A model generated the notes under the pieces. The model had not been told where the DNA came from. It saw only the letters and a list, made by a program, of their open reading frames with translations, and searched no databases. From Pseudomonas sp. Z8(2022) (GTDB taxonomy: Bacteria > Pseudomonadota > Gammaproteobacteria > Pseudomonadales > Pseudomonadaceae): a stretch of 64,000 bases of DNA. Each line of letters starts with the position of its first letter. The first letter of the stretch is position 1. The DNA is taken from NCBI RefSeq assembly GCF_025837155.1, contig NZ_CP107549.1, forward strand, positions 4,216,001 through 4,280,000, given 5' to 3'. Below, in pieces: positions 17,173 to 25,676 of the stretch. The translations under genes and the position numbers were made by a program.

Positions 17173-18708
17173 ATGCAACTCATTACCAACAGCCCGACCG
17201 TGGTCATCCTCAGCGATCTCGACTCGGTGGCCGTAGCGCGCCGAGCCCTGGCTCGTGGCAGTCGCGTTGAAACCCTTGATCTAGACGCGTTGGATGATAT
17301 CCCGGCAGGGCACAAGATCGCCCGCAGGGCGATCGCTGCCGGGCAGGCCGTGCTCAAGTATGGTCAGGTCATCGGCGTGGCCAGCCAGGACATCGCAGCC
17401 GGTGCTCACGTGCACACGCACAACGTGTCGATGCCGCAAAACCACGCCAACAATCAACTGCCGCCGCCCATTGCGCGCACCCCGGTACTGCCGCCGGAAC
17501 AGCGTCGTCGCTTCATGGGTTATCGCCGCCCGGACGGTCGCGTCGGCACGCGCAACTACATCGGCATCCTGTCCACGGTGAACTGCTCGGCCACGGTGTC
17601 GCGTGCAGTGGCCGCGCACTTCAATGGCTCCGAACTGCTCAAGCGCTACAACATCGACGGTGTGGTGGCGCTGACCCACGGCAGCGGCTGCGCGATCAAC
17701 ACCGAGTCGGAAGGCTTCAAGTTCCTCGAGCGCAGCATCTGGGGCTATGCCAGCAACCCCAACATCGCCGGCGCACTGGTGATTGGCCTGGGCTGCGAGA
17801 CCAACCAGATCTCCTCGCTGATGAAGCGCTATAACATCAGCGAAGGCCCGAACTTCCGCGTGTTCAACATCCAGAATGTCGGCGGTACCCGCGCCAGCAT
17901 CGAGCGCGCTATCGAAGAGGTGACGAAGATGCTGGAGGCCATCGGCCGCCTGGAGCGCACCTCGGAAAGCGTCGAGCACATCATGGTCGGCATGCAGTGC
18001 GGCGGTTCCGACGGCTATTCCGGCATCACCGCCAACCCGGCGCTGGGCTACGCAGCCGACCTGCTGGCGCAGCACGGTGGCACCGCGATTCTCAGTGAAA
18101 CCCCGGAAATCTTTGGCGCCGAACACCTGTTGATCGCCCGCGCCATCAGTCACGAAGTCGGCCAGAAGCTGCTCGACCGTCTGAGCTGGTGGGAGGAGTA
18201 CACGCGCATCAACGGCGCCGAGCTGAACAACAACCCGTCGCCGGGCAACAAGGCCGGCGGCCTGACCACCATCCTCGAGAAGTCCCTTGGCGCCGCGGCC
18301 AAGGGCGGTACCAGCTCGCTCAACGGCGTGTACGAATGGGGCGAGCCGATCACCGAGCGCGGCTTCGTGTTCATGGACAGCCCGGGCTATGACCCGGTGT
18401 CGGTAACCGGTCAGGTCGCCTCGGGCGCCAACATGATCTGCTTCACCACTGGCCGCGGCTCGGTATCGGGCTTCAAGCCGGCGCCCTGCATCAAGCTGGC
18501 CACCAATACCGAGATGTACCGTCGTCTGGAAGAGGACATGGACATCAACTGCGGCGGCATCATCGATGGCGAGCTGAGCATTGCCGAAGCCGGGCAGAAG
18601 ATCTTCGACATTCTCATCGACATCGCCTCGGGCGAACCGTCGAAGAGCGAGCTGTACAACTACGGCGACAACGAGTTCGTACCGTGGCAGGTCGGCGCAG
18701 TGACCTGA
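17173..18708 (+). CDS. UxaA/GarD family sugar-acid dehydratase (altronate/galactarate dehydratase type)
   Basis: 511 residues from the ATG of MQLITNSP, which has a GAG-containing ribosome site; upstream in-frame sequence overlaps the operator. The N-terminal SAF domain (residues 1-80) is joined to the C-terminal UxaA barrel with GYRRPDGRVGTRNYIGIL, THGSGCAIN, GLGCETNQ, GMQCGGSDGYSG and SVTGQVASGANMICFTTGRGS, which carry the conserved Cys and acidic residues that bind the iron. Such enzymes dehydrate altronate, galactarate or related acids to 2-keto-3-deoxy acids. It is divergent from the TRAP operon. Exact substrate uncertain. Confidence 0.9.
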   Translation: MQLITNSPTVVILSDLDSVAVARRALARGSRVETLDLDALDDIPAGHKIARRAIAAGQAVLKYGQVIGVASQDIAAGAHVHTHNVSMPQNHANNQLPPPIARTPVLPPEQRRRFMGYRRPDGRVGTRNYIGILSTVNCSATVSRAVAAHFNGSELLKRYNIDGVVALTHGSGCAINTESEGFKFLERSIWGYASNPNIAGALVIGLGCETNQISSLMKRYNISEGPNFRVFNIQNVGGTRASIERAIEEVTKMLEAIGRLERTSESVEHIMVGMQCGGSDGYSGITANPALGYAADLLAQHGGTAILSETPEIFGAEHLLIARAISHEVGQKLLDRLSWWEEYTRINGAELNNNPSPGNKAGGLTTILEKSLGAAAKGGTSSLNGVYEWGEPITERGFVFMDSPGYDPVSVTGQVASGANMICFTTGRGSVSGFKPAPCIKLATNTEMYRRLEEDMDINCGGIIDGELSIAEAGQKIFDILIDIASGEPSKSELYNYGDNEFVPWQVGAVT

Positions 18709-18731
18709 TCCTCCGCACGCGAGGCAAACAG

Positions 18732-18757
18732 AACGGCCGGGACGTCCCGGCCGTTTT
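18732..18757 (+). terminator. Rho-independent terminator after the uxaA-like gene
   Basis: Perfect 24-base palindrome built on AACGGCCGGGAC and its complement, followed by a short T-rich stretch, 23 bases past the stop. Confidence 0.85.
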
Positions 18758-18821
18758 CGTTTCCCACACCCGGGCTACGAAGAGCTGGGTATAACCGCAC
18801 TCACCAGGCAGCAACGGACTG

Positions 18822-18862
18822 ACTCCCCTCTCCCACTCGTGGAGAGGGGCTGGGGGAGAGGG
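18822..18862. repeat. Short intergenic inverted repeat
   Basis: CCCTCTCCC and GGGAGAGGG arms with an internal GGAGAGG half, between the convergent uxaA-like and gntR genes. A related C-rich/G-rich hairpin (CCCCTC...GAGGGG) occurs at about 48348-48373. This looks like a dispersed extragenic repeat; it may also help end gntR transcription. Confidence 0.5.
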
Positions 18863-18866
18863 CCGC

Positions 18867-19847
18867 CTACGCCTCGATCCGTTCCAGATAGGGCACGGCC
18901 TGAATGACGTTCTGCTCACGAAACTGCGCCAGGCGCTGCTTGACCTTGCGTTCGGCGATCACCAGGTGCTCTTCCATGCTCTGCGCCGCGAGGTCTGGGC
19001 GTCCGGCCTGCAGATTCTCGAAAATGCTCAGGTGCTCACGGAAGAACGGTTCCTCGTCGGGGAAGTAGCGTTTGTCGAGCAGGATGTGCTTGCCCGACAG
19101 CAGCAGCGAGTGGGTACGACGCAGGATCTGCAGCATCTGCCGGTTGGGGCACAGGCCCAGGGTCTCGATATGCAGGTCGCTTTCCAGATCGTCGAACTGG
19201 CGACTATCCATGTTCGGGTACAGCGCCATCGCCTGATGCAGACGGGAGATGTAGCCTTCCAGGCGTTCGGCTTCGAGAAACTCCGCAGCCCTGATCAACA
19301 CGTATGGTTCCAGCCGCCGGCGCACTTCGTACAGCTCGCCGAGACGCTCCTCGTCCCACTGGCCAAGCTGCCAGCGCGAGCGCTCATCGCGCTCGACCAG
19401 CCCCATCAGCGACAGACGCGTCAGCACCTGGCTGGAGACCGTGCGGCTGATGCCGTAATGGCGCGACAGCTCCAGCTCATTGATGCGATAGGTGCCGAAC
19501 AGCGACTGATGCAGCAGGTCGCGTTCGATGGTGTCGTACACCGCCTTCCAGCTCTCGGTCTTGCGCGGCGCCCGCGCATCGGCCTCGGCCAGCTGGAAAT
19601 CGTCTGGGGCCAGCTTGCGCCGCAGCACCGGACCGGGTTTCCCGCCAACCAGATAACCACGGCCATCGAAGGTGCAGATCAATCCGGCCTGGTGCAGGTT
19701 GGCCAGGGCCTGGCGGACCGGTGAACGGCTGACACCAAACAGCTCCGCCAACGGTCCCTCGAGCAGCAGCGTGCCCGCTTTCAGACGTCCCTTCTTGATG
19801 CTCGCGGCGATGATTTCGAATAGCTGATCGTTGAGATGCTTTTTCAT
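18867..19847 (-). CDS. GntR-family regulator with two winged-helix domains
   Basis: 326 residues. Residues 1-70 form a GntR-type winged helix (LAELFGVSRSPVRQALANLHQAGLI). Residues about 95-165 look like a second winged helix (INELELSRHYGISRTVSSQVLTRLSLMGLVERD), and 170-320 an FCD-like all-helical effector domain with LEPYVLIRAAEFLE and a late HLVIAERKV. A duplicated DNA-binding domain is unusual for the family. It faces the uxaA-like gene tail to tail and carries an operator-like site in its own promoter. A GTG at 19865 is an alternative start. It likely controls the TRAP/UxaA operons in response to a sugar acid. Confidence 0.82.
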   Translation of the reverse strand: MKKHLNDQLFEIIAASIKKGRLKAGTLLLEGPLAELFGVSRSPVRQALANLHQAGLICTFDGRGYLVGGKPGPVLRRKLAPDDFQLAEADARAPRKTESWKAVYDTIERDLLHQSLFGTYRINELELSRHYGISRTVSSQVLTRLSLMGLVERDERSRWQLGQWDEERLGELYEVRRRLEPYVLIRAAEFLEAERLEGYISRLHQAMALYPNMDSRQFDDLESDLHIETLGLCPNRQMLQILRRTHSLLLSGKHILLDKRYFPDEEPFFREHLSIFENLQAGRPDLAAQSMEEHLVIAERKVKQRLAQFREQNVIQAVPYLERIEA

Positions 19848-19936
19848 CGTTGTTGTTCGAATCACTCACCTTGTACAGCGCTGTGGGCAATACCGTCCGT
19901 TCACGGCGTTCCCCACTGAGCCAGTCCCTTTTAACT

Positions 19937-19949
19937 TTGCGTGCAATGT
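19937..19949. promoter_or_regulatory. Candidate autoregulatory operator of the GntR regulator
   Basis: TTGCGTGCAATGT, one base different from the site at 17107-17119, about 90 bases upstream of the gntR start. Confidence 0.45.
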
Positions 19950-20090
19950 ACCTTATCTTGAGAGTTGGAACACGACGAAAGCAGGTGAATTGTAAAGGCT
20001 TTGTAGGCAAGAGGGTGAATGCAACCATGTACAGCCCTGCAGCTGGCGGCGCTCCGCCATCTGCAAGGGTCTGCTGACGTGGTGAGGCAA

Positions 20091-20696
20091 TCAGGCCGGA
20101 GCACTGGCCTGCATCGACGGCCGCTGCGCAAAGGCGCGATAAAAGTTGCTCAGGCCCGGATGCTCGGCGCGCCAGTCGAGATCGGCAAAGCGGAAATCAA
20201 GGTAGCCCAAGGCACAGGCTACGGCGATCTGCGCCAGGTCCAACGGCCCGCTCAGTTCCCCGACCTGGCGCTCCAGTTCCGCCAATGACCGCCATACCTT
20301 GCCCAGTTGGCCCTCGAGCCAGACGGACGATTGCTGCTCGGGCGTGCGCACCAGTTTCTCGTAGCGCGCCAGCAGCGCGGCGTCCAGCAGGCCATCGGCC
20401 AGCGCGGCCAGGCGCAGTACCGGCCAACGTGCGTCGCCGTCCGGCAACAGCCTGGCGCCGTCATGCAGGCTGTCGAGGTATTCGCAAATCACCCGACTGT
20501 CGTACAGCGCCTCGCCGCCGTCGGTGAGCAGCACCGGCAGCTTACCCAGAGGATTGAGCGCGTTGACGCGTTCGTTGAGGGTAGTCGGCAACACACTGGT
20601 GTCGACCAGTTCGATACGCTCCAGCAGACCGGTTTCCGCGGCCAGCACACGAACCTTGCGGGCGAAGGGTGAGGCAGCGGCATAGAAGAGTTGCAT
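20091..20696 (-). CDS. Glutathione S-transferase family protein
   Basis: 201 residues starting MQLFYAAASPFARKVR. The thioredoxin-like N-terminal domain (residues 1-78) has the SPFARKVR glutathione-site motif, the cis-proline in GKLPVLL and the DSRVICEYLD segment that binds the gamma-glutamyl group; the C-terminal helical domain follows. The open frame extends far upstream across a non-coding stretch, so the internal ATG is the real start. A decayed MarR-type regulator gene lies divergently just upstream. Cytosolic detoxification is the default role; no specific substrate can be given. Confidence 0.9.
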   Translation of the reverse strand: MQLFYAAASPFARKVRVLAAETGLLERIELVDTSVLPTTLNERVNALNPLGKLPVLLTDGGEALYDSRVICEYLDSLHDGARLLPDGDARWPVLRLAALADGLLDAALLARYEKLVRTPEQQSSVWLEGQLGKVWRSLAELERQVGELSGPLDLAQIAVACALGYLDFRFADLDWRAEHPGLSNFYRAFAQRPSMQASAPA

Positions 20697-20774
20697 GCAT
20701 GTGTTCCTGTGTCGTGTTGTGAGAGACCGGCCGACGACTTGGGCTGTGCCTACCTCAACCGGTGTAAATGTCCC

Positions 20775-20957
20775 ATGGTCATCGGGAAAAGGATCAATAC
20801 GGCGTCCGTGAGCCTGAAATCGCTGGACCCACTGGACCATAACCTTGAGCCGTTGCACTTCGGCTTCCGTGACCTGACGGTGGCGGTCGACCGCTTTCTC
20901 GAAGCACGCGGACTGTCCCGCGTGCACCATCGCATTCTGTATGTGATTGCCCGATGA
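20775..20957 (+). pseudogene. MarR-family regulator, N-terminal remnant
   Basis: The frame reads KSLDPLDHNLEPLHFGFRDLTVAVDRFLEARGLSRVHHRILYVIAR and then stops. That is the beginning of a MarR-type regulator (dimerisation helices up to the first helix of the winged helix), but the whole DNA-binding half, about 90 residues, is missing and cannot be found in the next 110 bases before mdcR. The short product could not bind DNA. Start codon uncertain (ATG 20775 or GTG 20808). Divergent placement from the GST gene suggests it once regulated it. Confidence 0.65.
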
Positions 20958-21069
20958 CAAACAAGGGGTATTCCACACATCTACGTCTGCAACCAAAGTC
21001 GCAACGACCAATCACCGCTGAACCTCGTGGATGCGGCACAATCGCCTATCGCCGGATAAGGACAGGCCG

Positions 21070-21981
21070 ATGCTGATCGATGAAGAACTGACCCTGAAGA
21101 AGCTGGAGGTCTTTCTCGCCTTCATGCGCAGCGGCAACCTGGCGCGCGCGGCCAGCGAGTTGCAGACCAGCAACGTCAGCGTGCACCGCGCCATCCACTC
21201 GCTGGAAAGCGCGCTGCGCTGTCCGCTGTTCAAGCACGAAGGACGCAACCTGATTCCGCTGGAAAGCGCCTACGTGCTGGAAGAAAAAGCGCAGAAGCTG
21301 ATTCACGACACCCAGGAGATGGTGCGTCTGACCCGTGAGGCGGCGGGCTTCGGCGCCGAGCGCTTCAAGCTCGGCGCGCTCTACTCGCTGACGGTCAAGA
21401 CCGTGCCGCAACTGATCATGGGCCTGAAGCTGCGGCGCAGTGAGCTGAATATCGACCTGGTGCTCGGCTCCAATGTCGACCTGCTGTACAAGCTGAAGAA
21501 CATGGAGCTGGACGCGATCCTGATCGCCCTCGACGACAGCGTCAGCGACCCGGACTGCGAGCAGCTGGCGCTGTTTTCCGACGATATCTTCCTCGCCGCG
21601 CCGAACGACTCGCCGTTCGCCGAAAAGGCCGAAGTGGACCTGGCCGATCTGCGCAACGACACCTTCATCACCCTGACCCAGGGCTATGCCACCTTTCGCG
21701 ACGGCGAGCGGGTGTTCCGGCAGGCGGGTTTCGAACCCAAGGTGGCGATGCAGGTAAAGGACATCTTCACCCTGCTCAGCATGGTCAGCTCCGGTGTCGG
21801 CTACGCGCTGCTGCCGGGGCGCGTGGCGGCGGTGTACGAGAACCGCGTGAAGCTGATTCCGCTGCAGGCCAGGTACCACCTGCAGCAGCATATCGGCGTG
21901 GTCTTTCTCAAGGCCAAGGAGCGCGACCCCAACCTGCTGGCGCTGCTCGCCGAATGCCGCATGTACAGCCGTCAGGCATAG
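21070..21981 (+). CDS. mdcR: LysR-family regulator of the malonate genes (MdcR)
   Basis: 303 residues starting MLIDEELTLKKLEVFLAF, with AAGGACAG before the ATG. N-terminal LysR helix-turn-helix (GNLARAASELQTSNVSVHRAIHSLE), then a substrate-binding domain. Sequence opening and location beside the madLM-mdc cluster match MdcR, the malonate-responsive activator of pseudomonads. It is convergent with madM across a terminator, so it reaches the mdcA promoter in trans, 7 kb away. Confidence 0.88.
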   Translation: MLIDEELTLKKLEVFLAFMRSGNLARAASELQTSNVSVHRAIHSLESALRCPLFKHEGRNLIPLESAYVLEEKAQKLIHDTQEMVRLTREAAGFGAERFKLGALYSLTVKTVPQLIMGLKLRRSELNIDLVLGSNVDLLYKLKNMELDAILIALDDSVSDPDCEQLALFSDDIFLAAPNDSPFAEKAEVDLADLRNDTFITLTQGYATFRDGERVFRQAGFEPKVAMQVKDIFTLLSMVSSGVGYALLPGRVAAVYENRVKLIPLQARYHLQQHIGVVFLKAKERDPNLLALLAECRMYSRQA

Positions 21982-22034
21982 GGTCAGATGCCGCCGCTGA
22001 AGCGCATCCCGCAGGTCAGCGCTTTCACGGAATG

Positions 22035-22058
22035 AAAAAGCCCGCCATGACGGCGGGC
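22035..22058 (-). terminator. Rho-independent terminator of the mdc operon
   Basis: GCCCGCC / GGCGGGC stem with a five-base loop; on the minus strand a T-run follows. It sits seven bases past the madM stop and between convergent mdcR and madM. Confidence 0.88.
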
Positions 22059-22064
22059 GAAGGT

Positions 22065-22838
22065 TCAGCCTAGAAGGCCTCGCATCAGAAAGTACAGCAG
22101 CGACGGGCCGAGCAAGCAGCCCAGCGCGGTGTAGAAGGCGGCTGTCAGGCAGCCGTAGGGCACCAGTTTGGGATCGGTCGCCGCCAGGCCACCGGCCACG
22201 CCGCTGGAGGTACCCATCAGACCACCGAAGATCACCGCGCTGCGCGGGTTGTCCAGGCCGATATAGGGCGCGACGAAGGGCGTGGCCACCATCACCAGGA
22301 TCGCCTTGATCAGGCCTGCAGCGATGGACAGTGCCATCACATCCGAGCTGGCCCCCAGCGCCGCGCCGGTCACCGGGCCGACGATGTAGGTCACCGCGCC
22401 CGCGCCGATGGTGGTCAGACTGACCACATCGGTGTAGCCAAAGGCCATGGCCACCGCCACGCCTGCGATGAAGGACGTGCCGACACCGACAAACAGCGCC
22501 AGCACCCCGGCGAAGCCGGCGTGCTTGAGTTCCTCGACACTCACCCCGAAACCGGTGGCGACAATGGCGAAATCGCGCAGCATGGCGCCGCCGAGCAGGC
22601 CGATGCCGGCGAACAGCGGGATGTCCACCAGCCCCTTCTGCCCGCCGGTGTAGACGCCACCGATATACGACAGCAGCAGCCCGAGCAGGATGGCGATGGC
22701 CGAGCCGTGCAGGCGGCCCCTGGTGAACCTGTCGGAGATCCAGTACGACACCCACATGGTGATGCCGATGATGGCGAAGCCACTGAGCATCCCGTAGCTG
22801 GAGAGGACTTTCATCAAGGATTCGTACATGGCAGTCAC
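22065..22838 (-). CDS. madM: Malonate transporter subunit MadM
   Basis: 257 residues, almost entirely hydrophobic, with about eight membrane segments, including GAGAVTYIVGPVTGAALGASSDVMALS and FGGLMGTSSGVAGGLAATDP. These match MadM, the larger half of the two-gene sodium-dependent malonate carrier. The start overlaps the madL stop by four bases. It supplies malonate for the decarboxylase encoded upstream in the same transcript. Confidence 0.93.
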   Translation of the reverse strand: MTAMYESLMKVLSSYGMLSGFAIIGITMWVSYWISDRFTRGRLHGSAIAILLGLLLSYIGGVYTGGQKGLVDIPLFAGIGLLGGAMLRDFAIVATGFGVSVEELKHAGFAGVLALFVGVGTSFIAGVAVAMAFGYTDVVSLTTIGAGAVTYIVGPVTGAALGASSDVMALSIAAGLIKAILVMVATPFVAPYIGLDNPRSAVIFGGLMGTSSGVAGGLAATDPKLVPYGCLTAAFYTALGCLLGPSLLYFLMRGLLG

Positions 22839-23236
22839 CGCGGCGCTTTGGTCATGGAGGGAACAGCTTCGTTATCGGGCTTCTTTTGTCCGATACGACT
22901 CAGGGCAGGTACCAGCGCGAATCCGATGACGACTGCGGCAGTACCGGCGAGTATCGCCATCGGGCCGCCGCTGAGGGCACCGTAGACGTTCTGCTGGGCG
23001 GCCATGGCAACCACGATGGGAATGTAGATGGCGCTCCAGAACTCCACGCCCTGTTCCGACTTGCCGGTGAACAGGCCACGCTTGCTCAGGTAGCTGCCCA
23101 GGAGGATCAGCAGCAGCATGGCGATACCGACACCGCCGACGTTGGCGGGTACACCGATGAGTTTGCCCAGCAGCTCTCCGATGAAGATGCCTACCAGGGT
23201 GCAGAACGCCAGAAAGGCGACACCGTAGATGATCAT
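22835..23236 (-). CDS. madL: Malonate transporter subunit MadL
   Basis: 133 residues with four membrane helices; VAFLAFCTLVGIFIGELLGKLIGVPANVGGVGIAMLLLI is the conserved MadL core. GAGGA lies ahead of the ATG. Coupled to madM by a four-base overlap and 62 bases after mdcH. Confidence 0.93.
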   Translation of the reverse strand: MIIYGVAFLAFCTLVGIFIGELLGKLIGVPANVGGVGIAMLLLILLGSYLSKRGLFTGKSEQGVEFWSAIYIPIVVAMAAQQNVYGALSGGPMAILAGTAAVVIGFALVPALSRIGQKKPDNEAVPSMTKAPR

Positions 23237-23298
23237 TGTTGTTGTCCTCGTCTTACGTATCGAAGTTGTTGTTCTTGTGCTTCGGTAAACGCTACGGC

Positions 23299-24225
23299 TC
23301 AGCGGTCGCGGCTTACCTCCTGACGCAACATGGCGTCGAGTGTATCCAGCCGCGCGCCGTTGAAGGCGACGGCCTGACCAGGTTCGAACACGCGGCGGGC
23401 GAGGCCGGTCAGCACGCTGCCTGGAGGCAGTTCCAGGTGCAGGCGCACGCCGCGCTCATAGGCGGTAACCAGGGTGGCCTGCCAGTCGACGACGCGGCTC
23501 ATATTGAAGGCCAGGTCGTCGCGCAGGGCATCGGGGTCACGGATCGGCCGCGCCGAGCTGCTGCTCAGGTAGCGAACCTGCGGAGTGCGTAGTTCGATGC
23601 CTGCGAAGGCCGACGCCAGCTCGCGGGCAGGCGCATCGAGCAGTTCGCAGTGCGACGGCACGCTCATGGCCAGGCGCCTGGCGCAGCCGGCACCCAGCGC
23701 GCGGGCGCGCTCGGCCACCTGCGCCATGGCCGCATCGCTACCGGCGATCACCAGCTGGGTTTCGGCATTGATATTGGCCAGGTAAACCGGCCCTTCGGCT
23801 TCGGCCAGCAGACGCTCGACGCTGGTCTGGTCGAGACCGAGGATGGCGGTCATGCCGTAACCGCCCGGATAGGCGCGCTGCATCAGCTCGCCGCGCAGAG
23901 CCACCAGGCGCACGGCGTCGGCGAGATCCAGCGCCTCGGCCACCACCGCAGCGGCATAGGCGCCGATGGACAGCCCGGCGACATAGTCAGGACGATGACC
24001 GCGCTCCAGCAGCAGTCGGGCGGCCGCCACGCCGGCGATCAGCAGGCAGAGCTGCACGGCGCGGGTACTCTGCAGCGCTTCAGTCGAGTCCAGCAGGCGC
24101 ACGTCCTCATCCAGGGCGATGCAAGCCTGCTCGATACAGGCCTGTACCACGGGCGCTTCCGGCAACCCGTGCAACATGCCGGGCTGCTGCGCGCCCTGGC
24201 CGGGGAAGGCCCAGAGCGTGCTCAT
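23299..24225 (-). CDS. mdcH: Malonate decarboxylase, malonyl transferase subunit MdcH (epsilon)
   Basis: 308 residues starting MSTLWAFPGQGAQQPGM, a FabD-like malonyl transferase. The nucleophile elbow GLSIGAY and the catalytic His in SVPSHCELL are present. It primes the acyl carrier subunit by moving malonyl from malonyl-CoA, the entry step before the malonate/acetate exchange cycle. The ATG overlaps the mdcG stop by four bases, so the longer open frame is not used. Confidence 0.93.
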   Translation of the reverse strand: MSTLWAFPGQGAQQPGMLHGLPEAPVVQACIEQACIALDEDVRLLDSTEALQSTRAVQLCLLIAGVAAARLLLERGHRPDYVAGLSIGAYAAAVVAEALDLADAVRLVALRGELMQRAYPGGYGMTAILGLDQTSVERLLAEAEGPVYLANINAETQLVIAGSDAAMAQVAERARALGAGCARRLAMSVPSHCELLDAPARELASAFAGIELRTPQVRYLSSSSARPIRDPDALRDDLAFNMSRVVDWQATLVTAYERGVRLHLELPPGSVLTGLARRVFEPGQAVAFNGARLDTLDAMLRQEVSRDR

Positions 24226-24854
24226 GCCGCCACCTGCCGCACTTGCCAGGGGTCGCTGACCAGCAGCGGGCCATCCTGGGTTTTCAGCAGAACACGTGGC
24301 GCCTCGCCAGCCCATTCGCGCAGCGCCACGGCGCCTTGCGGGGTTTCCAGCTGCAGGTCGACACGGCCCGGCGCCTCATCCAGCACGGCACACAGCACGC
24401 GCGCCCAATCGCGGGGCAACTGCTGCGGGGCACGTAGCGACAGATCGAGATCGCTGTCCGGGTGCGCGGCGCTGATGCCGCTGGCCAACTCGAACCCGAG
24501 ACTGCCGGTTATGCCCCAGCTCAGACCAAGATCGTCGAGACGCGGCGCCAGCTGGCTCAGGGCCCGCAGCGCCGGCCAGTGTGGCTGGGCGTGGTTGCGC
24601 CAGCGTCCTGCCCTGGCCACAGCCTGCGGACTGACCAGACGACTGATTTCGCTGATGCGCATCCAGGTGGCGTAGCGCTGTTCACGCGCGCCGCCGCGGA
24701 CACCGACCGCGACCCAACCGGGCTCGGCCGGAGCACGTCGCACCACAACCGGCACATGCCCGCCCAGGGCGGCGCGAGCCCAGGCCGGCGCCTCCTGTGG
24801 CAGGTGCTCGGGGCGCAGGCCCCAGAGCAGGTCATGTGGTCGTGGTGAGTACAT
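24222..24854 (-). CDS. mdcG: Phosphoribosyl-dephospho-CoA transferase MdcG
   Basis: 210 residues. The nucleotidyltransferase signature GSLGFELASG followed by DSDLDLSL (metal-binding Asp pair) is intact in the middle of the protein. MdcG attaches the 2'-(5''-phosphoribosyl)-3'-dephospho-CoA prosthetic group to MdcC, using the precursor made by MdcB. Order between mdcE and mdcH is the standard one. Confidence 0.92.
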   Translation of the reverse strand: MYSPRPHDLLWGLRPEHLPQEAPAWARAALGGHVPVVVRRAPAEPGWVAVGVRGGAREQRYATWMRISEISRLVSPQAVARAGRWRNHAQPHWPALRALSQLAPRLDDLGLSWGITGSLGFELASGISAAHPDSDLDLSLRAPQQLPRDWARVLCAVLDEAPGRVDLQLETPQGAVALREWAGEAPRVLLKTQDGPLLVSDPWQVRQVAA

Positions 24855-24863
24855 GGTCGGCTC

Positions 24864-25676
24864 CTACCACTGTGCGCGCAGCAATTCGCGCACCTGTGTG
24901 GAAGCCGCGCGATTGGTGGCGCCCAAACGTCCCCGCAGATCACGCGGGCCAGAGGCGATATCGGCCAGGGCTCGGCCCAGGGCGCCCTGCACGCGGGCCA
25001 GGTCGGCGGCCGTCGGCTGCGTCACCTGCTCCACGTCGAGCACCTCCGACAACAGGCCGAGCGAGGCGTAGCTGTCCAGGTCGTAGGCCATCGGCGGCAC
25101 GCTGGCGGCCAGCGTCTCCAGCTCGTCGACGCTGCGCAGGGTGATGCGCGCAGCGGCGGCCTTGCCCATGGCATGCACCATCACCCCGGCGTCACGCAGG
25201 GCGATCAGGCGGTTGGCCTGGTAGCCGTGGGCGAGGAAGGCGCCGGACATGGCCTTGCCCACCAGCAAACCGATCACCGCATGGCCGGCCAGACGGGCAC
25301 GGGCATAGGCGTCCACCGCGCCGGCCAGCGCCTGATGAATGCCGTAGGCTTCCTCGCGGCGGCCATAGGCCTGGCTCGGCACGTCGACGATGGCGATCAG
25401 CGCCCGCTTGTGCGGGTTGTCGCGATCCGCCTCGATGGCTTCATCTACCGCCTGGGCCAGGCCCCAACCTTCGAGCAGACCGACCTCGCCATTGCGGGCG
25501 CGTGGGAAGGGATTGTCGGCATCGGCGATCACCGCCAGATAGCGCACCGCCTGGCCGGCTAGTTCGCCGTCGGCCACCCGCAGCGAGGCAGGCAAACCCT
25601 GCAGCGGCCGGTCAGCGCCGGCCAGGGCCTGGAACCAGTGCAGGCCGCGTTGTTCCTGTGCGTTGGTCATGTTCAT
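24864..25676 (-). CDS. mdcE: Malonate decarboxylase gamma subunit MdcE
   Basis: 270 residues of the carboxyltransferase (crotonase-like) fold; VDVPSQAYGRREEAYGIHQALAGAVDAYARARLAGHAVIGLLVGKAMSGAF holds the conserved core and acyl-binding glycines. With MdcD it forms the decarboxylase that releases CO2 from malonyl-S-ACP. The start overlaps the mdcD stop by four bases. Confidence 0.94.
   Translation of the reverse strand: MNMTNAQEQRGLHWFQALAGADRPLQGLPASLRVADGELAGQAVRYLAVIADADNPFPRARNGEVGLLEGWGLAQAVDEAIEADRDNPHKRALIAIVDVPSQAYGRREEAYGIHQALAGAVDAYARARLAGHAVIGLLVGKAMSGAFLAHGYQANRLIALRDAGVMVHAMGKAAAARITLRSVDELETLAASVPPMAYDLDSYASLGLLSEVLDVEQVTQPTAADLARVQGALGRALADIASGPRDLRGRLGATNRAASTQVRELLRAQW

Noticed and set aside
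21046..22755. 569-residue minus-strand frame spanning mdcR and madM
   Set aside because: It is antisense to mdcR and out of frame with madM, and crosses a clear terminator.
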